Below, in pieces: positions 45,098-55,690 of a stretch of DNA of 64,000 nucleotides (position 1 is the first letter of the stretch; each line of letters starts with the position of its first letter). The notes below the pieces were generated by a model. The model was not told the origin of the DNA. It saw only the letters and a program-made list of their open reading frames with translations, and ran no database searches. A program made the translations under genes and the position numbers. The stretch spans positions 48,641,092 to 48,705,091 of the forward strand of contig QCXZ01000138.1 of assembly GCA_025024175.1 (NCBI GenBank). Reading direction: 5' to 3'. The DNA is from Rhyzopertha dominica (lineage: Eukaryota > Arthropoda > Insecta > Coleoptera > Bostrichidae).

Positions 45098-46300
45098 CAG
45101 GGTTGACATGACTAAAACAAAATGTTTAAAACAGAATGTTTTATTAAACTTGATTAAAACAACGCTTCTGTTTAAAACTTTGTTTTAAACAGTGTATTTT
45201 TGTTAATGTTTTAAACACTGTTTTTTGACGACTATTGTGTGTTATTCATTAATTATTATTATAAAGCTAGACAAGATAGACAAGATCATTAGTAATTACA
45301 TATCTACATAATGTCACCACACATTTGCATTAAAAATGAATTGAATGCAAAACCAGGCCCAGTTAGAAAATACGTAAATGCTTTTTCATTCTTAAAAAAA
45401 GTAGAAATATGCATTATTCTGTTCGGCTTTTTATTGATACAACAACAGTTATAGAAATGAATAATTTAACTTTAACATTTTTTCATAGATGTAATTTACA
45501 ACATTTGAAGACAACAAATAAAAGTCTTAATCTTAACATAACATAAAAATTTGTATCTCTGGTCCAATATTACAAAACAATAAATAAGACATTCATTCAA
45601 CACTTACTAGATAATTAAATCTTTAGTACAAAAAAAATCAAATATTCATCAGAACTTGGGAATATAAAAAACAATAAACAAAGAATAAAAAAATATTAGC
45701 CTTTTTACTTTTTTCTACTAGTGTAACCATAACTTTTTTGCACTTCTTGCATTGAGCTCGCATTCTACCATTTTGCACCTTAATTTTGTCAAAGTTATTC
45801 CACACTGCATCGTTCCTACTACGTCATTGTAATTGTTGAACTTTAAACTTTTAAACAGACAATGTCGGTTCCTATTCTCTTTGTTAAAGTTGATACTAGC
45901 TAAAATCAACCCAGTAATCAAGACTGCACCTAAAATTGAGGTATGTGATTAGTCTAGATTTTAAGAACAGTGTTGATTCTAGCTTAAAATAGAAAAGAGA
46001 AGCGGACTCATAATAACTAAAATTGTTGCGTAAACAAAAAAGACAAGTGACAACTGATAATCGTAGAAATCTAGGGATTTTTAGAAAACTGCAGCACTCC
46101 GCGCCATCTGCTCGTATTTATTTTCACTAATATATATAGTAATCTGCATGAGAGTTCATGTTTAAAACAGTGTTTAAAACGTTTTAAACATGTTTTCAAT
46201 TAAGTTATAAAAAACATGTTTAAAACGATTTAAACACGGTTAAATAAAAAAAGCTCTTGGTTTTGTTTAATTTAAAAAAACATGTTTTTTGCCAACCCTG
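45098..46300 (-). mobile_element. hAT element copy 2, 1203 bp, intact ends
   Basis: Perfect 8-bp duplications TGCAGCAG lie at 45090-45097 and 46301-46308. The ends are CAGGGTTGAC on the left and GCCAACCCTG on the right, and GTTTAAAAC/GTTTTAAAC motifs crowd both subterminal regions. It is the inverted homologue of 6062-6787 plus 12246-12581 and shows what that copy looked like before the nested insertion. A BED-finger relic is on minus, but the catalytic domain is gone, so it is non-autonomous. Confidence 0.92.
45650..45824 (-). pseudogene. BED-type zinc finger of hAT transposase, fragment
   Basis: On minus the frame reads RSRNDAVWNNFDKIKVQ, then AQCKKCKKVMVTLVEKSKK and continues into AT-rich hydrophobic residues before a stop. 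It is nearly identical to the peptide in copy 1 (6481-6600), with one substitution in the C-x-x-C region. The finger lacks its histidine pair. Confidence 0.7.
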
Positions 46301-46439
46301 TGCAGCAGCACATCAGCATGCAGTGCCTGCACATCCACGTTTATTTGTTGTCTAGCAATTTTTTAATTTTCATAACAAAAAGTCCATTGATTATAAATAA
46401 ATCAAAAATAAAAAGTTGGTACAAAATACAAGAGATTGA

Positions 46440-47440
46440 TTTAGAAGCGAGAATAATCCATCCATAATTCGCCAGACGTAAATGGTAGCACCTTCAATTC
46501 TGTTAAGCTGCTACCTGGATAGTTTTCAACCGGTCGTCTCTGTTGGTCTCTGTTGAGGGGACATGGATGTAGTAATATTTCCAGTGTTTCTCTGCCGACC
46601 AAGTCATTGAAACCATTAACTTTTGTCAAGACGGTGTGAAGTTTGTAGAAATTCCTGTCTTTTCCAATAATTTGGAAATACGATCCATAACTCCTAGCTC
46701 AAGGCCTACCTGTTGGCTAGAAAGACGTGCCATACATGTTGTAGTTTACTGTCACGTTGGTCCTCATCTGCTAGAGTTTGTGCTGGGTGTACCAAGGTTT
46801 TAGTCGCCGCCCTGTTCTGAGCAGGATGATGGTGAGATGACACATGAAAGTAGTGTTCCACGAACGTTTTTTTTTTGTGTCTTGTTGTCTGCCTTATTAC
46901 CAAGATATCGAGAAAAGGAAGCGTGCTATTCTGCTCTGCCTGATGCTGTCGTGGTTCTTACGCATGTGGCCAAACGATAAACGTTTCATCGAAGTAACGC
47001 AGCCAGCACTTTTTTGTACGGTGCAGTGCGTAGACGATCTTTCTCAAAGGATTCCATGAAGAAATCAGCGACAATTGGACCGAAAAGGCTGCCCATGGCG
47101 ACGTCATCCTTTTGTTCGCAGGTCCCATTCCGGAAGAAGTATTGCGAAGTTAGACATAGTTCTTTCGCTAGTTCTGAGATTGTTTTCACGAGAACTTTGG
47201 TGAATAAGGTTTCCACGTCGAAACTAATCAAGATGTCTACTAGAGATTTCAGAAGTGTTGTAAGGTTTAGCCAGTTTGTAATATATTATTGGCCTTCCAA
47301 TGGCACTAGCGATGGATCGTAAGGGGACTGCCTCCTTCTGAATTTTCGGTAGAGTCTAAGTAAGAATGGTGTTGATGTCCCATTCTGTTGTTTTCAGTAA
47401 TGCTGTAACCTGTTTCTCCATTCACAGTGTAGGATCCTGC
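46440..47440 (-). pseudogene. Penelope-like reverse transcriptase to GIY-YIG, internally deleted
   Basis: On minus, in several frames: DPTLRMEKQV then KEAVPLRSIASAIGRP (fingers, about 47440-47280); LISFDVETLFTKVLV (motif A, about 47230); DVAMGSLFGPIVADFFMESF (motif B, about 47110); then EHYFHVSSHHHPAQNRA and KTLVHPAQTLADEDQR (connector, 46706-46870). It ends with ISKLLEKTGI and ETLEILLHPCPLNRDQQ (C-terminal GIY-YIG helix, 46500-46630). The YVDD block and the GIY-YIG core are deleted or unreadable. The vocabulary is close to the element at 54.2-55.7 kb, so the two may be relatives. Confidence 0.8.
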
Positions 47441-49335
47441 GATTCATAAAATGATTCATTAAAAGTTACTGCATTAGGAGACTACATTAGATATTTTATT
47501 GAAGGGGTGTTATTGTTGAATCTAGAAGATCTCACAGCCCTTTCCGAATACCTTACAGGAATTGTGTATTTTGTTAAAGGCAGGAAAATAATAAACCTGA
47601 TTTTTCATTTATTACCGTTTCCGCTGTTACACAAAAATTCACTTTTTTTTGTTTTCCATAACGATTTATGACGGGTTTCCTAACCATAGAACATTTAGTA
47701 TTCAAACGGAAGTGGTGAAAGGTTTATGAAATTAGTACCAGGCATCAGAGAACTTATAAACAGTGCGCGACATTTTCACTTAATAATATTTGATAATATT
47801 TTAATTGAGTTTCCATCTTTTCGCTTTTAGTACGAATATAATAAATTAAACATTTTAATTTAAATCTAACATGGCACTGTTACGGTACGAGATTATACCC
47901 ACTCTAAATCACAATCGTACAAAATAAAAAGACTACAAACTTATAGCCGTCATTAGTTGTTATTCGATTTCGAATTTGCCTTTATAGAAGTAAATAACCA
48001 GATGCAAATTGAAGATTCAGTCGCCATTGCCTTGGTGTTGTTGTAGTTGGAGTAGGTCATCATTGATTATTTCAATAAACATCTATCCCATGTGCCGTCC
48101 GATTTTTTTTTGGAATTTCTCGATTGCAATAGCTTGTTTCGCAATAAGCTCGTATACGACCTCTTTCTTCAAAACACAAACTTCTTCCAAAACATTGATA
48201 GTTAGTTCAAATATAGCCAGATCGCTAGCTGAATTAATTGCATTGTCTAGAGTTCCCATATGCTCTCAGTGTGATTACTCGATGCTCGTACAATAATAGC
48301 CTGCAATATAATACGCGGTACTTGCATCAAAAGCCACAAATGAATAATAAGATAGTTGAGAATTAAACAAAATTGCAACTGAGTGGTCTGAAAAAAGTTC
48401 TGTTTGAACTGTTTTTGCAATCTGATACAGATAACATATTTCCTGGTTGCTGATTTTTTATTTTGTTTCCTGTTCACTTAGTACGTTATCCAGTTCTGTG
48501 CCGTCAATCGTCTTTTACAAGAGCAACCTAACGAAACCTCAACCTGCTAAACCAATTCCACCAGCTTCAACCCAAAGCTCAATCGCGCCACGTGAATAGG
48601 CTTATAGGTTTGTGTGTCAACGCATTTGCCGTCCAAAGAAGTTATTTGTTTGCGAGCGCTTTCGGGTTTAAAACCAGCATGCATCAAAGAGAGCGCCGAG
48701 ACAAGCTCTTGATAATGAGAACAATTAATATTTCATTGCTAAACGGAAGCCCGGTTTAACTGGGAAACGTGGTAAAGCAAGCGGAATGGTGTACAGTAAA
48801 GAACCGCTCGAGTTGAACTAAGAGCTTTTCTGCAAATCGGCTGCTCCGAGTCTTGATATTGTTTCCGCGAGGTTGTCGAATTCGGGAAAGTGAGATTAAT
48901 TCCATCTGCAGGTTCCATTTCGTGCAGTGAAATTGGCAGGTTGGTGGGTAACTGATTTAATAACTAACCCAAAAGAGGAACGTATCATCCCTGAAAATGA
49001 TATGTGCCCTTTATAGTATATTGTTTAAAGATTACTGTAAAATCGTTATGTACTCTAACTGTAATAACTAGCCTCTTATAATAAAAAAAATAGAACACGC
49101 GAGACATAAATGAAAAATACACAAGGAACAGAACACTATATAAATACAAGACAGAAACATAAGCACTCAATATATTAACAAGAAAACAAGGCATGTCAAA
49201 ATTAACAACAAACACACGATACTGAACATTTCTTGTAAGTGACATTGTATAGAGCATAGATNTTAATACATTCTGACTTGAAATCGCCTCATTGTGTGTT
49301 GAATGGTAATGGCAATTAAGGCTAAGCCGTATTTG
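47441..49335. other. AT-rich DNA with one GC-richer patch, no gene named
   Basis: Contains the small frame annotated separately at 48083-48259. A GC-richer patch at 48500-48960 has no motif. The rest shows nothing recognisable. Confidence 0.4.
48083..48259 (-). CDS. Small ORF, 58 residues, predicted coiled coil
   Basis: From ATG at 48259 the frame encodes MGTLDNAINSASDLAIFELT followed by INVLEEVCVLKKEVVYELI, then AKQAIAIEKFQKKIG and a stop. Residues 14-53 form an almost unbroken amphipathic heptad pattern (I, L, V at a/d; K and E between), which is uncommon in chance frames of this AT-rich DNA. No upstream exon or promoter was identified, and in-frame stops lie just upstream of the start. 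It could be a relic of an element protein or a last exon. No family recognised. Confidence 0.25.
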   Translation of the reverse strand: MGTLDNAINSASDLAIFELTINVLEEVCVLKKEVVYELIAKQAIAIEKFQKKIGRHMG

Positions 49336-49339
49336 TACC

Positions 49340-50480
49340 AGAAACGTTTTAACAAAGAGAACGATTCCAAGAGGTTTTCGAAAATGCTGCTTCCCTTGTT
49401 GGAATAAAGAAACTAATGCCTCATATGGACATTACTAAACTCAGTTATGAATCGGCTGACATGATTCTAGAATCCCTCAATCAATCTCGAAAGAAAAAAT
49501 TGAATACTCTAATGCAGAGCATGAACTACACCCACTTCAGTCGCAGTAGTAGGAACTTACTGAAAAAATAGAACCAACCGTTAATGCAACACACAAACAA
49601 ACATCGGTAATTTCGTCTAATGTTTTAGCTTCTCGACTGGTCAATATCTCAATTTCTCTTCAAATGTCTACAGAGGAATTGAAGTAGATGAACGGAAAAC
49701 TTCGTCAGTTGCTCTGAAAGCCCGTAAAGGTGCTGGTTTTGATGTTACTTACCCAGAATTCATGAAAAACTTGGGGCCGATTATAATATTTTAGATCCAT
49801 GTACTCTTCCAAGTTTGTTTCATAAGACAAAGGTGATTGCTGTTCTAAGCCTAGGAAACCTCCAAATGAAGCAGGAAGTTACAGACCCATTGCCTTCCTG
49901 AGTGTCTGCTACAATTTACTAGAGAAAAAACTCTACCAGAGAATACGACCTGTTATTGAAAACTCACTTCCAAAGGAACGAGCGGGTTTTAGGAAGAAAA
50001 GAAGTTGCTGTGACCAAGTCCTGGCTCTAACAACATATGTTGAAGCTGGTTTCCAGAAACGATTGAAAACTGGAGTAGTGTTCATAGACTTATTGGCGGC
50101 ATATGATACTGTGTGAAAAGATGGATTGATTCTAAAATTATTTAATACTCTGAAATGTGGAAAGACTGTAAAGCTCATCGAACGAATGCTGTCCCAACGT
50201 CAATTCATAGTGTTACTGAAAAAGAAAAATAGCAAATTCACGATTTTGAATAATGGTCTTCTACAAGGATCGGTTCTGTCGCCTATTGTTTTCACCCTTT
50301 ACATAAGTGATCTTTCAGTAACCCAAGCGAAAAAATTTATGCTACTGAAGATGGAGGGTGTTCTGTTTGGCAGCTTAAGAAACATGATATATTTAATCAA
50401 CAGCTTATAGGCGATCCTACAGACTTCCCGAGAAAGTCTTGGGTCACTCTGAATAGTCTTCGCACTGCTCATTGGAAATG
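49340..50480 (+). pseudogene. LINE reverse transcriptase, heavily frameshifted
   Basis: In changing plus-strand frames: SLNQSRKKKLNTLMQSMNYT and HFSRSSRNLLKKIEP (linker upstream of the reverse transcriptase), KARKGAGFD, PNEAGSYRPIAFLSVCYKL, LPKERAGFRKKRSCCDQVLA, GVVFIDL then AAYDT (motif A near 50090), LILKLFNTLKCGKTVKLIER, then NNGLLQGSVLSPIVFTLYIS (motif B near 50260). The YADD box is altered near 50345. At least six frameshifts or stops. This DLxAAYDTVW type differs from the other LINEs in the window. It ends without a clear tail near 50480. Confidence 0.8.
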
Positions 50481-51209
50481 CATATTTAAGTTGTCAGATA
50501 TACAAGTAGTAATCAACAAATAGATGTTGGATTACTGGAAGAAACTCTACCTAGGCTTTTATTGCTCTGAATTACTAATGCAATATTACAATATCTTAAT
50601 ACAGTACAGTGGAAAATGTTTTTTATATCTATTTATCTGTGCATCTGTGGAATTTCTAGTCCCCACCCGTTTCTTTTTATGTCAACACAGTCATTGACCC
50701 GATTCCTTTTCTTCACTCACATTTTGCATACATCACACGGTTCCACGCATCCATACCATGCTGAGTGAAAACGAAATCACATGGATACGGCTCCGCTATC
50801 GCACCCCCGGTTTCGTTACCCTCTCCTGCGGAATAGTTAACATCTCCATCACGGTCGCCGCCGTCGGACGATTGAGTCGTTTTCTCCGGGATTCAAGTGG
50901 TAAGCTTGAAGTATCTTTGTGCCGTTAATGTTCCTTGAGCTCGAGGAAAACACGTATACACCCTAATAGCCCCATTCGCCGAAAAAAGCCCTTCCCAGGA
51001 GCGGGACAAAAAAGGGGGAACGTGCATAGACGCAACGCTGCAGGCCAGGGTCGCACTTTGGATGGATGCATGAAATTCTGGAAGTATCATGTTGTTGGAT
51101 CTTTTTTGTAATGGATAAAATTGAATTAGCTTCTTAACTCAGTAGAGTACAGCTCGTTCGTTCAAAGAATTTGTTATGCAAATGCCAAATTATAGATAAG
51201 TAGTATTCT
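50481..51209. other. GC-rich island 50640-51090, no gene recognised
   Basis: CpG-rich DNA such as CGGTCGCCGCCGTCGG lies in an AT-rich neighbourhood. No transposon signature; a 65-codon minus frame (50893-51090) lacks motifs. Candidate conserved host DNA. Confidence 0.3.
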
Positions 51210-51467
51210 TTTTTGATACAACTCAAGAGTATCGAAATATCAAAGATATCGAAGTAACAAAAGTGTCGAAGTATCAAAAGTATCGAATGTGCTTCATTAT
51301 GTACACTAGAAATCAACGGCTAAATTATTGAATACTGCAATAATTTCGATAATTCTTATATTTTAAATTAATTATATATTTCCATACCTTCAATATGTTG
51401 AATGCTGCAATATTCTGGACGGTACCATTTTTGATATGTACTTTTCCAATTTTTTAATATCATCATC

Positions 51468-51539
51468 AGGATCTACCAAAAATCACTAAACACCAGAGGC
51501 TACCCCCTTTGTTCTTTTTTGACCGTGAAATTTTGTCAC
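51468..51539 (+). repeat. 72-bp direct repeat, copy 1
   Basis: From AGGATCTACCAAAAATCACT to the end of AAATTTTGTCAC it is nearly identical to 51737-51808, about 270 bp downstream; only a few substitutions separate them. Confidence 0.85.
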
Positions 51540-51736
51540 CTCCGATTACGCTAAATTTAATGTCTTTACTAATTTGGACCTCCTAAAGCTGGAAATGGAA
51601 TCAGTTGTACGCTAGCGACAGCGGTTCGCTCGAAACGTGGACTAAATTATGTCGCCAGACGTCCTAGCTTTATTCTGAACAAATTTTCGCAAACTGGAGA
51701 TCAAAGTACGTCTGTATGTCGATTTTGAGCTAAAGA

Positions 51737-51828
51737 CAGGATCTACCAAAAATCACTAAACACCAAAGGCTACCCCCTTTGTTCGTTTTTGACTGTGAAA
51801 TTTTGTCATGTTTTTTTGCCAATCCTGC
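51737..51828 (+). repeat. 72-bp direct repeat, copy 2, ending in a hAT-like tip
   Basis: This copy runs on into ATGTTTTTTTGCCAATCCTG. Its complement, CAGGATTGGCAAAAAAACAT, closely resembles the CAGGGTTGGCAAAAAACATG tip of the hAT family at 6062 and 46300. The region may be a derivative of that family. Confidence 0.6.
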
Positions 51829-52246
51829 TGTAAATATATACATAGGTAGAGGTAGATCCGGTTTCCTAAAGCTATTCACATTGTCTACTCCAGTTTATAC
51901 AATAGCAACAAACAATGTGACGAATGTTTTGGGTTGACTTGGTCTTCACAGTAGGTTTAAGTTAAAAAAAGCCTACCTAGGACGTCATAAAAACGCTTTT
52001 TCTACGTCTACTTTAACACGTTGTAGAAAATTCACCAATAATTGACAACAATATCACGTCAGCTTGCTAGCAGGATGATACTTTGGATACTTCAGATACC
52101 TTAAAATACATTTGATAGCTTTAAATACTTTCACTACTTTTGAATACTTTCGGTACCTCGATACTCTTGAGTACTTTCTTCCCTTGAATATCATTATCAT
52201 TATATCATTATAAGGACAAAGGTATCGATACTTTGCCCAGCCCTAT

Positions 52247-52489
52247 CACAGACATCTTTAAAATGATGTGGCACTCAATTCTTCATGCCATTAAACTTTT
52301 TTGAATATATCAAATAACTTTGAAATCGAGATAAAATTAATCTGTTGCAGCATTCTTTCCAAACCTAGGGATTTTAGAGGAAGCAAATTTTACTTGGGAC
52401 ACTTTGTATACTCTTGCCCTTCTATACTCCACATTATCCCCATTTTGGCGCTTTATCCTATAATATTTATATATACAGGATGGAAATTC
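52247..52489. other. AT-rich DNA, no gene recognised
   Basis: Nothing recognisable on either strand. Confidence 0.5.
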
Positions 52490-53290
52490 CATACCGATCT
52501 TGTCAGTTCAAGTTTTAAGGGCCCTGAAGAACCAGCGCCCACCTCGAGACGGTCCTGGATACGGCGTCCGAGTCTCCGCAGTAATTCCTCATTTTAACGA
52601 CTGCCGACACGAGAACACTGGATCTCTTAAACTAGTAACAAATTGCCCAACTTATTTACTAAGGACCTACGTACGTGTTACGTTCGCAAAAAGTGTAACC
52701 GGTCCCCGCATGATTTATGCCGCCATCCCGGCCGTGCCGGCGGCCTTTTATTAGTGGTTTTCCGTGCCGCCCCCGCCCCGACTAATATAGATGTATACGA
52801 AAAGTAAATTCCGAGCCCAAGTTCATAATTTAGCCAATAACATCGCTATGCATACAAATTTGACCGTAAATAATCGTATTTGTTTAGGCAAGCAACTCGT
52901 CGTTGATGAATTTCAGGGAGCTTTAGTGCGGGAACGCCGCGAACATTCGGATATCGCGCATTTATTAATTTAGCGCATCGAGCAAAGGGATTCGGCCGGC
53001 GAGTAAATCTTTTATGTTTTACCTGATTTACCGTTCCCGAGGCTACTGTCAAAAATAGAAAATACGTACTTTAACGTTATAAAGTCGTGCCAGACTATGA
53101 AATGTTGCCGGTGGAAATTTATTAGCCGAATTTTACGAAGGTATAGAGGCACTGCTTCGCCAAACTGGCAGTAAGCAACAGGTGGTGAACTGAATCATTT
53201 ATGAAACGCCCACGTTTAGATTTAAATAAATTACAGGCGCTAATTGGATTAACTAAATTTGATTGATGCGACATTAAAAACGGTCAAAGC
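52490..53290. promoter_or_regulatory. Candidate cis-regulatory island rich in homeodomain sites
   Basis: A long stretch of mixed GC content with no transposon signature. Dense recognisable sites include TGATTGAT at 53260-53267 (Exd/Pbx-Hox core), CTAATTGG at 53240-53247, TTTATTAATTTAGC near 52961, ATAATTTAGCCAATAA near 52826 and TTTATGAAACG near 53199. Open frames of 60-98 codons overlap in different registers and lack motifs. A developmental enhancer is the favoured reading. An unrecognised exon inside it is the alternative. Confidence 0.3.
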
Positions 53291-54239
53291 ATTCGCGGTT
53301 GCAGTGTATGTTGTATTAATAATAAAATATATATTGTTATTTTAAACGTTTCAAATAAAAGTTGTGCCAAATCAAGCTCCATTCTCCATAAAACTATTAA
53401 ATGGAACTGTAATAAAATCCTTAAATATTTTGTAATGTAATGTATTCAAAGTTGCCGGGCCAACCCTCTACCCCTGGCAACTCTAAACCTAAATTTTTGA
53501 ATAGAAAAGAGAGGTCAAGTTACACTTCATTTTTATTAGTAGTCCTTTAAAGCCCTTTTTGAAAATGCATAGGAAAAACGCGAACTGTTTGTAAAATTCC
53601 TTCCTTGTTAAGAAATAAATCTTAAAAAGGGTTCCCACCAACCTACGTGCTCGGCTCAATTGCTTGCCTGACATTACTGAAGATCTCTTTAAGGACCTAG
53701 GGTAGTTTGAGCCGAAACTCAAATTCCGCTAGGAAGCGCCACGGCTTATTTTCATCGTATTTTGAAGTAATAGTGGTTTAGACAAACCCTCAGATATTAG
53801 GGTCGTCCCACGAAGGCTACCTGCATTTATTGCGCTCACTTAGTTTGGGGCAATAAATTTGCGTGCCAGGGTGGATGTGCTATAACGGAGAATTTCTTGT
53901 TTGGGCACGATTTGTATCATGCCGTTCAAAGAGCAGGTAGACTGAGTGTGTTTGTAAAATACGAGTATAACTGTTATGTCCTTACTATTATGTTACTATT
54001 TTCTAATAAAACGGTTTCTGTGGGGATGTGAGGTTAAAGGTGATATTGGGATGACGATGTTAGAAACTAAAAGAGTCAACCTGTATTTGAAATATTATTA
54101 CTATTGCATATATGATAACTAAAAATTGATATGCTCAAAGGTACGAGGCAGTGTGGAACTGATTTTAATTATAATTATTCAACGTTCTTGCACAGAAATA
54201 CAGGTACGACAATTATACAAATTATTACATGACATGTTG
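53291..54239. other. AT-rich DNA, no gene recognised
   Basis: A 77-codon minus frame at 53489-53722 has no motif. No repeats or RNA genes were noted. Confidence 0.45.
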
Positions 54240-54838
54240 TTCTCCGGGCTGGTTCCCATTTTGGTTATTAGACCTTGACGTTTCGACACTCATGTCGGTG
54301 TCTTCCTCATAAGTAGCTCTGAAACTGANTTGTCCTAGCCTGCTCGGGTATTTATACTCGTCCGGGTCACTGACGCGTGGGCGTTGTTACGCATGACCGG
54401 TTTCCAGATTCCAGGTAGGTCGATGCCCCGGTCTCGGTTGTAATTGTGCGGGTTCTTCTGGATTTCGATGGCTTCCTTGTACAGTCTCGGCTAGAATCTC
54501 GCTTCCCTCGACAGCATTTGTGCTTCCTCGAATTTGATGATGTGGCCAGTCTACATTCGATGTTCTGCTACATATCACCTTGCCGGTCTCTGGTGTCCCT
54601 CATGTGCCCCTTGATTCTCGTGCTGATGTGCCTTCCGGTTTGGCCGATGTAAACCTTCCCACAGCTGCATGGGATGCTGTACCTACACACCTTGTGTTTG
54701 CAGCTCCTCAGTCGTCGAGCCATATTTCGGAAAGGCGTTAGCTATCTTTCTCAAGGCGGTGAAGATGGTGTTTATATGATGTCTTCTCAGCAGCCGTCCG
54801 ATCTTATCTGTACATCCATTGACGTAGGGCAGGTATGC
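54240..54838 (-). repeat. Inverted copy of Penelope family D 3' end
   Basis: Read on minus, this repeats 55070-55690 of the plus-strand element: the connector ([20 protein letters not shown]), the GIY-YIG C-terminal helices and [12 protein letters not shown], and the 3' untranslated module with CCGACATGAGTGTCGAAACG. Identity is high, but a deletion removes part of the GIY-YIG frame and one N is present. The two copies meet head to head at about 54838. Confidence 0.9.
54279..54310 (-). ncRNA. Hammerhead-like module of Penelope family D, inverted copy
   Basis: Minus strand: ATGAGGA, A, then the stem GACAC with GTGTC around a CGACATGA loop, then GAAACGTC. The same as the module at 55597-55630, with a perfect 5-bp stem. 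Confidence 0.45.
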
Positions 54839-55617
54839 TAGACGGCACGCTAGGACATCGGGTCTATAGGAAGCCAACCCACACGGATCGCTACCTGCAT
54901 GCAGATTCACACCACCACCCCGCCCAAAAACAAGGAGTCATCAACACGCTGATATTAGAACATCTACGCAGTGCACTACAGAAGAACGGATATCCTAAGG
55001 CNCAGATTGAGAAGNCTANCAACAAGCAATCACGGAGGAAGGAACCAGAGGAGCACATCGCTGCAGCATACCTGCCCTACGTCAGTGGATGTACAGATAA
55101 GATCGGACGGCTGCTGAGAAGACATCATATAAACACCATCTTCACCGCCCCGAGAAAGATAGCTAACGCCTTTCCGAAATATCGTTCGACGACTGAGGAG
55201 CTACAAACACAAGGTGTGTACAGCATCCCATGCAGCTGTGGGAAGGTTTACATCGGCCAAACCATAAGGCACATCAGCACAAGAATCAAGGAGCACATGA
55301 GGGACACCAGAGACCGGCAAGGTGATAGGTCGGCTGTAGCAGAACATCGAATGGAGACTGGCCACATCATCAAATTCGAGGAAGCACAAATGCTGTCGAG
55401 GGAAGCGAGATTCTGGCCGAGACTGTACAAGGAAGCCATCGAAATCCAGAAGAACCCGCACAATTACAACCGAGACCGGGGCATCGACCTACCTGGAATT
55501 TGGAAACCGGTCATGCGTAACAACGCCCACGCGTCAGTGACCCGGACGAGTATAAATACCCGAGCAGGCTACGACACTTCAGTTTTAGAGCTACTTCTGA
55601 GGAAAACACCGACATGA
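54835..55617 (+). CDS. Penelope-like connector and GIY-YIG endonuclease, partial but open
   Basis: A 260-codon open frame, the least damaged Penelope coding sequence in the window. Residues 7-31 hold [16 protein letters not shown] and HHHPAQ, the block after the reverse transcriptase. Residues 79-104 hold [16 protein letters not shown] (connector). The GIY-YIG domain follows at about 127-225: [17 protein letters not shown], then the R-rich [15 protein letters not shown] and [15 protein letters not shown]. The reverse transcriptase is missing because the copy starts at the head-to-head junction near 54838. A few N bases leave three residues undetermined. The C-terminal 40 codons run into the hammerhead-like module, so the native stop may have been lost. 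Confidence 0.88.
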   Translation: MLDGTLGHRVYRKPTHTDRYLHADSHHHPAQKQGVINTLILEHLRSALQKNGYPKXQIEKXXNKQSRRKEPEEHIAAAYLPYVSGCTDKIGRLLRRHHINTIFTAPRKIANAFPKYRSTTEELQTQGVYSIPCSCGKVYIGQTIRHISTRIKEHMRDTRDRQGDRSAVAEHRMETGHIIKFEEAQMLSREARFWPRLYKEAIEIQKNPHNYNRDRGIDLPGIWKPVMRNNAHASVTRTSINTRAGYDTSVLELLLRKTPT

Positions 55618-55630
55618 GTGTCGAAACGTC
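55597..55630 (+). ncRNA. Hammerhead-like module of Penelope family D
   Basis: CTGAGGA is followed by AA, an ACAC/GTGT stem with a CGACATGA loop, then C and GAAACGTC. U7 of the CUGAUGA core is G here. It lies at the 3' end of the coding frame, like the modules of the other families. Confidence 0.45.
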
Positions 55631-55690
55631 AAGGTCTAATAACCAACGTCGGAACCAGCCCGGAAAACAACATGTCATCGACAACAACCA

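Larger units (their letters stand above)
51210..52246 (-). mobile_element. hAT-like remnant with TATCGA subterminal arrays
   Basis: Degenerate repeats of AAGTATCGA-type occur at 51225-51292 and, inverted, at about 52085-52180; ACTCAAGAGTATCGA appears in both arms. The right tip on minus reads TAGGGCTGGGCAAAGTATCG, a form often seen at hAT ends. A matching left tip was not found, so that end is lost. The interior contains a second family (see 51468-51828). No coding frame. Confidence 0.5.

Noticed and set aside
52463..52490. ATATACAGGATGG, similar to the tip of the mariner-like elements
   Set aside because: Only about ten bases match and no transposase or inverted partner follows; also common by chance at this composition.
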